Below, in pieces: positions 26,612-32,067 of a stretch of DNA of 64,000 nt. A model generated the notes under the pieces. The model was not told the DNA's origin. It saw only the letters and a program-made list of their open reading frames with translations, and searched no databases. Source of the DNA: Chitinophagaceae bacterium UBA1930 (GTDB lineage: Bacteria > Bacteroidota > Bacteroidia > Chitinophagales > Chitinophagaceae); assembly GCA_002337145.1 (NCBI GenBank), contig DDFK01000003.1, forward strand, positions 1 through 64,000, in the 5' to 3' direction. Made by a program: the position numbers and the translations under genes. Position 1 is the stretch's first letter. The number at the start of each line of letters is the position of its first letter.

Positions 26612-26687
26612 GGTGCTTTGGCAGAGATGGTTCTACTTGCATTACTCTGAAGAAGTAATTATCTGAGTTCGATTCTCAGGGGCACCA
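26612..26687 (+). tRNA. tRNA-Phe-like (GAA)
   Basis: A 76-nt cloverleaf can be drawn: acceptor GGTGCTT / GGGCACC (two G-T pairs), D-stem GCAG/TTGC with GG in the loop, anticodon stem TTACT/AGTAA with loop CTGAAGA (anticodon GAA), 4-nt variable loop and T-arm CTGAG-TTCGATT-CTCAG. Position 37 would be G instead of the usual A of bacterial tRNA-Phe, and the anticodon stem is A/T-rich. CCA is not encoded. It may be an accessory or decoy tRNA, or a tRNA of altered identity. Confidence 0.65.
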
Positions 26688-26823
26688 CATTATATAACAA
26701 CCAAAAAACACAGCTATGCGTGTACTTGTAATGAAATAGTTGATACCACAATTCAACTATACATATTAACCATTATTAAGAAAAAGCTGATGTAGCCAGC
26801 TGCATTGCTGCTATTGAGCACCG

Positions 26824-26843
26824 GTTGCGTCGCACCCATCAAC
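26824..26843 (+). repeat. 20-bp dispersed repeat, copy A
   Basis: GTTGCGTCGCACCCATCAAC. An identical 20-bp copy lies in inverted orientation at 30379-30398, and 17 of these bases recur at 47537-47553. Copies A and B flank the ATPase, DUF458 and slipin genes. Confidence 0.85.
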
Positions 26844-26909
26844 ACCTTATTGTTTATTGGGCAACACACAATCAACATCACTTTACACAATAGTACAAAC
26901 CAAAACAAC

Positions 26910-28076
26910 ATGATACCAATTATAATACTCATCGTACTTGCAAGGCTTATTGTTGCTGCATTTCCGGCAATGAGGCAAGCATTTCAATTACAATGGCAAA
27001 GAATAAAACAAGCATTGAAAAAAAGAAAAATGGTGGGTCTGTTCGACGAACACTTTATTGAAGCCAAAGCTTTTTATTTCAAGGAATTTAAAACCATTCC
27101 GTGTATTGCCTACATAGGTGGTGTAAACACAGGTGAAATTTTTAAGCTGATTCAAGAAGGCAAATACGGCAAGGTAGAAGCAACCTATCAACGCAACTAT
27201 TACAACTGGCAACAGGAACGGATAGAGTTTGCCAAAACCATCTTTAAACTGGAAAACAACATGATGGTAAAGCTGGGTGACGATTGGTTGGAAATATTGT
27301 TTAGCAACAAAGATTACGACAAGGCCAACAATATGCTGCACGAGTTCAAAACATTGAAAGCTCCGCAAAAGGAAGATGATTACGAGATCAACATCATATC
27401 CCGAAGCGGCGGCTCATTGGATCTTAAGACACTTGCAATAAAGCCCACACCATTGGATCTGGACCTTTATTACAATAATGATTTCAAGGCAGTAGATGCC
27501 ACCATTAAAGAAAGGTTACTGAAAGCAAACGACAAAGGCATTGTATTGCTGCACGGCCTGCCCGGTACCGGTAAAACAACCTACCTAAGACACTTGATCG
27601 GCAATATGAAAAAGCAGGTAATGTTTGTATCGCCCAGCGTAGCCGACAACTTGATGAACCCGGAGTTTATGGATCTATTGATAGATAACCCAAACTCCAT
27701 ACTGGTAATTGAAGATGCAGAGAACATTATCATGGACAGAAGGTTCAGCAGCCAAAGTAGCGTAAGCAACCTGCTGAACATAAGCGATGGTTTACTGAGC
27801 GACTGTTTGAACGTACAGATCATCTGCACATTTAACAGTGACCTGAACATGGTAGACAGTGCCCTGCTACGCAAAGGAAGGTTGATAGCCAAGTACGAGT
27901 TTGGCAAACTGCATGTAAGCAAAGCAAGGGCATTGAGCCAGCACTTAGGCTTGCAGCAAGAGATAAACAAACCCATGACTTTGGCAGAGATCACCAACCC
28001 GGGCGAAACCCATTACCAACCTAAACAGGTAAACGTAATTGGCTTTAGAAGAATGGAAGAATTGATTGAAAACTAA
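26910..28076 (+). CDS. Membrane-anchored AAA ATPase (BCS1/FtsH-like core)
   Basis: I start this at ATG 26910 (MIPIIILIVLARLIVAAFPA), giving 388 aa, because the longer frame would run through a non-coding dispersed repeat and because the AAC-rich leader matches the other genes of this locus. One N-terminal membrane helix is followed by a linker and a single AAA module: Walker A HGLPGTGKTTYL (near residue 215), Walker B SILVIEDAENII, sensor 1 IICTFNSDLNMVD and an Arg-finger-like LLRKGRLIAKYEF. This arrangement resembles BCS1-type AAA proteins. It opens the RtcB-associated gene set. Confidence 0.85.
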   Translation: MIPIIILIVLARLIVAAFPAMRQAFQLQWQRIKQALKKRKMVGLFDEHFIEAKAFYFKEFKTIPCIAYIGGVNTGEIFKLIQEGKYGKVEATYQRNYYNWQQERIEFAKTIFKLENNMMVKLGDDWLEILFSNKDYDKANNMLHEFKTLKAPQKEDDYEINIISRSGGSLDLKTLAIKPTPLDLDLYYNNDFKAVDATIKERLLKANDKGIVLLHGLPGTGKTTYLRHLIGNMKKQVMFVSPSVADNLMNPEFMDLLIDNPNSILVIEDAENIIMDRRFSSQSSVSNLLNISDGLLSDCLNVQIICTFNSDLNMVDSALLRKGRLIAKYEFGKLHVSKARALSQHLGLQQEINKPMTLAEITNPGETHYQPKQVNVIGFRRMEELIEN

Positions 28077-28121
28077 TGCCACGCACAGCTTGCTGTTGTG
28101 TGGCATACAAAACCAAACAAC

Positions 28122-28604
28122 ATGCAACAGCGGCAATGGCGGCGGTTAAATGGATCCATTATTAAAACATCTATTGAAGATGAAGTAAGATCCATGCTGA
28201 TAAAAGAAAGGGAACACGGTAACCATATCAAAGTATGCATTGGTACCGATAGCCAGGTTAAAAACAGGGAAACGGAATTTGCAACGGTAATTGTATTTGT
28301 ACGTAAAGGCAAAGGTGCTTTTATGTACATACACAACGAAACCACCCAACGCAAAATGCCCATCAAAGAGCGTATGCTGGACGAGGTTTCCCGGAGCATT
28401 GATGTAGCTTATAGCTTATGCAAGCTCTTCATTGCTTTTAATGTGGACATGGAAATACATGCAGACATCAACACCAATCCAAATTTCAAAAGCAACAGTG
28501 CTTTAAAAGATGCCATGGGCTACATCATGGGTATGGGTTTTGCCTTCAAGGCCAAGCCACATGCTTTTGCCAGCAGCCAATGTGCAGACAGGATGGTGCA
28601 TTGA
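28122..28604 (+). CDS. RNase H-fold protein, DUF458/YkuK family
   Basis: The start at ATG 28122 gives 160 aa and an AAACAAC leader like its neighbours. The sequence matches the DUF458 (YkuK) RNase H-like family: CIGTDSQV (first acidic strand), ATVIVFVRKGKGAFMYIHN, EIHADINTN with the second acidic cluster, and the C-terminal MGFAFKAKPHAFASSQCADR. The conserved Asp residues are present, so a nuclease active site is plausible, though no substrate is established to my knowledge. It lies 45 nt after the AAA ATPase and before the tRNA-like region, which fits an RNA-processing role. Confidence 0.8.
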   Translation: MQQRQWRRLNGSIIKTSIEDEVRSMLIKEREHGNHIKVCIGTDSQVKNRETEFATVIVFVRKGKGAFMYIHNETTQRKMPIKERMLDEVSRSIDVAYSLCKLFIAFNVDMEIHADINTNPNFKSNSALKDAMGYIMGMGFAFKAKPHAFASSQCADRMVH

Positions 28605-28614
28605 AATACCGGAT

Positions 28615-28637
28615 GGTTCACACTCTTGGCATGAGCC
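28615..28637 (+). terminator. Hairpin after the DUF458 gene
   Basis: GGTTCA (28615-28620) pairs with TGAGCC (28632-28637), followed shortly by CTTTTAAAA. The sequence is related to the stronger hairpin after the slipin gene (both contain GAGCCACTCTT), suggesting duplicated terminators or processing sites. Confidence 0.45.
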
Positions 28638-28830
28638 ACTCTTTTAAAATATGGTTGCTGTAAATAGCAACACAAAAGCTTGCCCAACGGCAAGAAGGGT
28701 TTATTACATAACAGCACAAACCAGATGCGAGTTTACAAAGCTCCGTAGTACAGACGTAATAACTATCTGTATGCTATTGAATGTTATGGATAGGTCCTCC
28801 ATCCGCCAATGTCTCAAAAACAATGGCCTT

Positions 28831-28906
28831 TAGTCACAGGTTCGAATCCTGTTCCATCTGTATAAGATGGATAGTTCAGCGGTAGAACACTACACTGTCA
28901 CTGTAG
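28831..28906 (+). tRNA. Circularly permuted tRNA-Asp (GTC)
   Basis: The 3' part comes first: variable-loop bases TAGTC (28831-28835), T-arm ACAGG-TTCGAAT-CCTGT (28836-28852), 3' acceptor strand TCCATCT (28853-28859) and discriminator G. After a 4-nt linker TATA comes the 5' part: acceptor strand AGATGGA (28865-28871), TA, D-arm GTTC-AGCGGTA-GAAC, A, and anticodon arm CTACA-CTGTCAC-TGTAG (28890-28906) with the consensus Asp loop (anticodon GTC). The acceptor strands are perfectly complementary (7 bp). Joining 28906 to 28831 gives a normal 72-nt cloverleaf. No T-arm follows the 5' part. The alternative is two tandem degenerate tRNAs that share acceptor sequences. Confidence 0.6.
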
Positions 28907-29218
28907 AAAAGAAGGAGACCATCGCTCCTTTATCAAATGATGACCAGGTAACAAAAGCAGGTGCACTGAATCGGCAGCTTTTATACGTCTTAGCAGAGGA
29001 TAGTAAAAGCCGCAACAATTCAATCGGCACTTTGCAAGAAGCAAACAACAATGCAGCATGTATGGCTTTTACTGCAATCGTTTACTGAAGATACATCAGT
29101 AAGCAATTAAGGAACAACCCCTGCACTACGTATTGTATCCATCTTCTTCCGTAATGGTAGAATGATTCAATGCAACTGCTTTTACATTTTTAATGAACAA
29201 AAAACAAAACAAACTATT

Positions 29219-30316
29219 ATGAAAAACATAAACATTAACGCCTACCAAGTAGGTTTGGTTTTTAAGAAAGGTGTGTACCAACGCATGTTACAAGAAGGTA
29301 GCTATTGGTTGTGGAACGAACAGGTAATTGTATACGACAAATTCAAACCATTTGACCCATCAGTTGATTTGGGCGTCTTTTTGCAGGATGCCGAATTGGC
29401 CAATGCATTGCATGTGGTAGATGTTATGGACAATGAGATTGTGTTGATGTACGAGAACAACCTGTTGAAACAAGTATTGCAGGCTGGCCGTTATGCATTC
29501 TGGAAAACCTCTACAGACTTGCGTTTCGTAAAAGCCGACATCAGCAAAATTGATATTGACCAAAGCATTGCACCAAATACTTTGACCAACAAATTGGTAG
29601 TTGGTTATGTACGTACCTCTACAGTTGAAAGCTACGAGAAAGCATTGCTGTTTGTAGATGGTAAATACCAGCACATTTTGGATAGCGGTGTATATTACTG
29701 GTGGAAGAACAATACCATTGTTACAGTGGGTAAAGTGGATATGCGTCAGCAACAAATCGAGATCAATGGCCAGGAGATTTTGACCAAAGACAAAGCTGCT
29801 TTGCGTATCAATGCCTTTGCACAGTACAAAGTAGTTGATATTGAGAAAGCCTTGTTGCAAAACAAAGAGTACGACAAACAATTGTACGTTGCTTTCCAAC
29901 TGGCTTTGCGTGAGTACATTGGCAGCATGGGCTTTGACGAGCTGTTGGAAAAGAAAGATACCATTGCCGCTTTTGTACAGGAACGTGTAAACAGCAATGC
30001 CGCAGCATTGGGTATTGAAGTGGCCGGTTTCGGTATCCGTGACATCATATTGCCTGGCGATGTAAAAGACATCATGAACCAGGTATTGGTAGCGGAGAAG
30101 AAAGCACAAGCCAACACCATCATGCGTAGGGAAGAAACAGCGAGTACCCGTAGCCTGTTGAACACAGCCAAACTGATGGAAGAAAACGCCATGTTGTGGA
30201 AGCTGAAAGAAATGGAATACGTGGAAAAGATTGCCGACAAGATCAGCAACATCAGTGTTAACGGAAACGGTGACCTGGTGGGTCAGTTGAAGCAGATCTT
30301 TGTACCCCAGAAATAA
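29219..30316 (+). CDS. Slipin (SPFH/band-7 family protein)
   Basis: The start at ATG 29219 (MKNININAYQVGLVFKKGVY) gives 365 aa. The protein has a duplicated N-terminal beta-rich segment (AYQVGLVFKKGVYQRMLQEG, then TVESYEKALLFVDGKYQHIL), then an SPFH core (LTKDKAALRINAFAQYKVVD, LQLALREYIGSMGFDELL-type text) and a C-terminal helical flotillin-like tail (DIILPGDVKDIMNQVLVAEK). There is no obvious membrane helix, so it is cytosolic or peripheral. Slipins are recurrent neighbours of RtcB in bacterial RNA-repair loci, which matches rtcB lying 180 nt downstream. Confidence 0.88.
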   Translation: MKNININAYQVGLVFKKGVYQRMLQEGSYWLWNEQVIVYDKFKPFDPSVDLGVFLQDAELANALHVVDVMDNEIVLMYENNLLKQVLQAGRYAFWKTSTDLRFVKADISKIDIDQSIAPNTLTNKLVVGYVRTSTVESYEKALLFVDGKYQHILDSGVYYWWKNNTIVTVGKVDMRQQQIEINGQEILTKDKAALRINAFAQYKVVDIEKALLQNKEYDKQLYVAFQLALREYIGSMGFDELLEKKDTIAAFVQERVNSNAAALGIEVAGFGIRDIILPGDVKDIMNQVLVAEKKAQANTIMRREETASTRSLLNTAKLMEENAMLWKLKEMEYVEKIADKISNISVNGNGDLVGQLKQIFVPQK

Positions 30317-30319
30317 CAT

Positions 30320-30350
30320 GAGTGGTTCACTCTTTCAGAGTGAGCCACTC
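30320..30350 (+). terminator. Strong hairpin after the slipin gene
   Basis: GAGTGGTTCACTCT (30320-30333) and AGAGTGAGCCACTC (30337-30350) form a 14-bp stem (one G-T pair) with a TTC loop, 3 nt after the slipin stop. The tail is TTAATAAG, not a clear U-run, so it may be a terminator or an mRNA-stabilising/processing hairpin. Confidence 0.6.
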
Positions 30351-30378
30351 TTAATAAGTGCTGATGAACGTTCCGAAC

Positions 30379-30398
30379 GTTGATGGGTGCGACGCAAC
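30379..30398 (-). repeat. 20-bp dispersed repeat, copy B
   Basis: Reverse complement of copy A at 26824-26843, all 20 bases identical. It lies in the leader between slipin and rtcB and is preceded by a second palindrome, AACGTT-CCG-AACGTT (30367-30381). Confidence 0.85.
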
Positions 30399-30453
30399 AG
30401 GCGATGCCATGAAACACTGCAGCCCGTTACATAAAAACAACAACAAGAACAAA

Positions 30454-30481
30454 GCATCATTGCTACTCATAGCAATGATGC
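30454..30481 (+). promoter_or_regulatory. 12-bp leader hairpin upstream of rtcB
   Basis: GCATCATTGCTA (30454-30465) and TAGCAATGATGC (30470-30481) form a perfect 12-bp stem with a CTCA loop, 15 nt before the rtcB start codon. It is flanked by unstructured CA-rich leader (AAAACAACAACAAGAACAAA before, ATCAACCAAACAACA after). The position suggests control of rtcB translation or mRNA stability, or a self-substrate of the ligase locus. Confidence 0.6.
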
Positions 30482-30496
30482 ATCAACCAAACAACA

Positions 30497-31933
30497 ATGA
30501 GCAAATTAAAAATAACAGCCAAAGAGCTGCGGACAATCGGTTACCCCGAAAGCCCGGTAATTCCTGTTGCCATGAATGCAATGGAAAAACATTATAAACA
30601 CAACACAAAGGAGGAAGTAATGGGGATTTTAAAAGCGGTGCTGGCATCTCCTATTGAATACAAGAATGATGCAGTACTTGGAATGATAGCAGAAAAGCTA
30701 TTGCCCAAAGAAGATGTAGGTGAACCGGAAATTTCATTGAACAATACAGGCGTTCACTTCAACACTTTTGGTGCGGAACATATTGAGCAGGGTGCATTCC
30801 ATCAAATGTACAGTGCGGTTAAACTGCCCATTGCTGTTGCAGGTGCATTGATGCCCGATGCACACCACGGTTATGGACTGCCAATTGGCGGCGTGTTGGC
30901 AACAGACAATGCAGTGATACCCTATGGCGTTGGTGTGGATATTGGTTGCCGCATGTGCTTGAGCATTTTTGATATTGATGCCAAAGAGCTGACAAACAGG
31001 GAGCAATATTTTGCAAGGGAGATAAACGAAGCAACCTTATTTGGTAGCGGTGCCATGTTTAAACAGGCAGATGACCATGAAGTGATGGAGAACGAAGCAT
31101 TCTTTAGTACACCCTTGCTGAAAGGCTTGCATGGCAGGGCCTGGAAGCAGTTGGGCACTTCTGGAAGCGGTAACCACTTTGTGGAATTTGGTGCCGTGAC
31201 CATTACGGAGAAAGACGAAATACTGGGCGTTGAACCTGGTAACTATATAGGTTTGCTGAGCCACTCTGGCAGCAGGTCTTTGGGTGCAAGGATTGCAGAG
31301 CATTACACCAAAATTGCTATCAGCAAAAGGCGTTTGCCACAAGATGCAAAGAACCTTGCATGGTTGAACATGAACGAAGAAGCAGGCATGGAATATTGGA
31401 TTGCCATGAATTTGGCAGGCGATTATGCGAGTGCATGCCACCATATCATTCATGCAAAGATTGCAAAACAGTTGGGCCGCAAACCAATGAAAGTGGTAGA
31501 GAACCACCACAACTTTGCATGGAAGGAAATGCTGGATGGCAAGGAAGTAATTGTGCACCGTAAAGGGGCCACGCCTGCCGGTAAAAATGTGTTGGGCATC
31601 ATTCCCGGTAGCATGACCGCTGATGGCTTTATTGTGAAAGGCAAAGGTGAAGTAGCGTCTATTAATTCTGCAAGCCACGGTGCGGGTAGAAAGATGAGCC
31701 GTACACAGGCCTTGGCCAACATAACACACAATGCATTGAAAGATGAATTGGCAAAGTTTGGCGTTAAGTTGTTGGGTGGTGGTTTGGACGAAGCCCCGTT
31801 TGCTTATAAAGACATTAACGAAGTAATGCAATCGCAAACTGCATTGGTGGATGTGGTGGGCAAGTTCACACCAAAGATTGTGAAGATGGATGGCACGCAA
31901 CCGAAACAATGGAAGAAAGGGAAGCCTGAATAA
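30497..31933 (+). CDS. rtcB: RNA-splicing ligase RtcB
   Basis: RtcB (478 aa) joins RNA 2',3'-cyclic phosphate or 3'-phosphate ends to 5'-OH ends using GTP and Mn2+. Family motifs are intact: DAHHGYGLPIGGVLA, the metal-binding Cys in GVDIGCRM, GTSGSGNHFVEFG with ligand His, LLSHSGSRSLG, VENHHNFAW and the guanylylated His in SHGAGRKMSR near residue 405. Length is as expected, with no intein. The locus context (slipin, DUF458, AAA ATPase, tRNA-like elements) points to tRNA or other RNA repair or maturation. Archease is not seen nearby. Confidence 0.95.
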   Translation: MSKLKITAKELRTIGYPESPVIPVAMNAMEKHYKHNTKEEVMGILKAVLASPIEYKNDAVLGMIAEKLLPKEDVGEPEISLNNTGVHFNTFGAEHIEQGAFHQMYSAVKLPIAVAGALMPDAHHGYGLPIGGVLATDNAVIPYGVGVDIGCRMCLSIFDIDAKELTNREQYFAREINEATLFGSGAMFKQADDHEVMENEAFFSTPLLKGLHGRAWKQLGTSGSGNHFVEFGAVTITEKDEILGVEPGNYIGLLSHSGSRSLGARIAEHYTKIAISKRRLPQDAKNLAWLNMNEEAGMEYWIAMNLAGDYASACHHIIHAKIAKQLGRKPMKVVENHHNFAWKEMLDGKEVIVHRKGATPAGKNVLGIIPGSMTADGFIVKGKGEVASINSASHGAGRKMSRTQALANITHNALKDELAKFGVKLLGGGLDEAPFAYKDINEVMQSQTALVDVVGKFTPKIVKMDGTQPKQWKKGKPE

Positions 31934-31958
31934 TTTTAAATAGCAAGCTTTGAACAGG

Positions 31959-31990
31959 CCCCTGTTGCTATATAGCAGCAGGGGTTTTTG
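31959..31990 (+). terminator. Rho-independent terminator after rtcB
   Basis: CCCCTG (31959-31964) pairs with CAGGGG (31979-31984), with an inner TGCTA/TAGCA stem, followed by TTTTTG. It closes the RNA-repair transcript. Confidence 0.85.
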
Positions 31991-32067
31991 TTTCAAAATA
32001 CCCAATTACTGGTATGCACAAAACCAATGAGAAAATTTACTTTGTAGGTTCTTAGTAAAGCATCGAT

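Larger units (their letters stand above)
26295..26909. other. Gene-free junction holding tRNA genes and repeats
   Basis: No protein gene is supported here. The stretch holds a possible large tRNA-like RNA (26346-26484), tRNA-Ser (26492-26577), a CT/AG-rich inverted repeat (CACC-CTCTCC near 26582-26592 with GGAGAG-GTG near 26606-26616), a tRNA-Phe-like gene (26612-26687), an 8-bp hairpin (ATAGTTGA / TCAACTAT near 26745-26765) and a 20-bp dispersed repeat (26824-26843). It marks the border between the defence island and the RNA-repair locus. Confidence 0.7.
28605..29218 (+). ncRNA. Hairpin-rich RNA region between DUF458 and slipin genes
   Basis: This 614-nt stretch has no credible protein gene but many perfect stems: GTTGCT/AGCAAC (28654-28671), CTTGCC/GGCAAG (28679-28694), TACAGA/TCTGTA (28749-28771), GCCAATGT/ACAATGGC with one mismatch and a 7-nt anticodon-like loop CTCAAAA (28805-28827), the permuted tRNA-Asp halves (28831-28906), GCTTTTA/TAAAAGC (28977-29010) and TTACTG/CAGTAA (29082-29102). 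A D-arm-like element (TTC-CGTAATGGTA-GAA) occurs at about 29147-29162. I infer a structured, possibly processed transcript. Confidence 0.6.

Noticed and set aside
26783..26801. AGCTG-ATGTAGC-CAGCT as an anticodon arm of a tRNA-Tyr(GTA)
   Set aside because: The 7-nt loop has U33 and GTA, but no acceptor stem, D-arm or T-arm can be found around it.
28867..29088. 73-codon frame starting inside the tRNA-Asp 5' part
   Set aside because: It begins within the D/acceptor sequence of the tRNA-like element and has low-complexity content; an RNA explanation fits better.
29360..30319. Long minus-strand frame opposite the slipin gene
   Set aside because: It is a shadow frame over a well-recognised slipin, with Cys/His/Phe-rich composition and no motif.
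30358..30597. 79-codon frame in the rtcB leader
   Set aside because: It runs through the dispersed repeat and the 12-bp hairpin and overlaps rtcB out of frame.
31037..32005. Long minus-strand frame opposite rtcB
   Set aside because: Shadow of RtcB; composition is not protein-like and it crosses the rtcB terminator.
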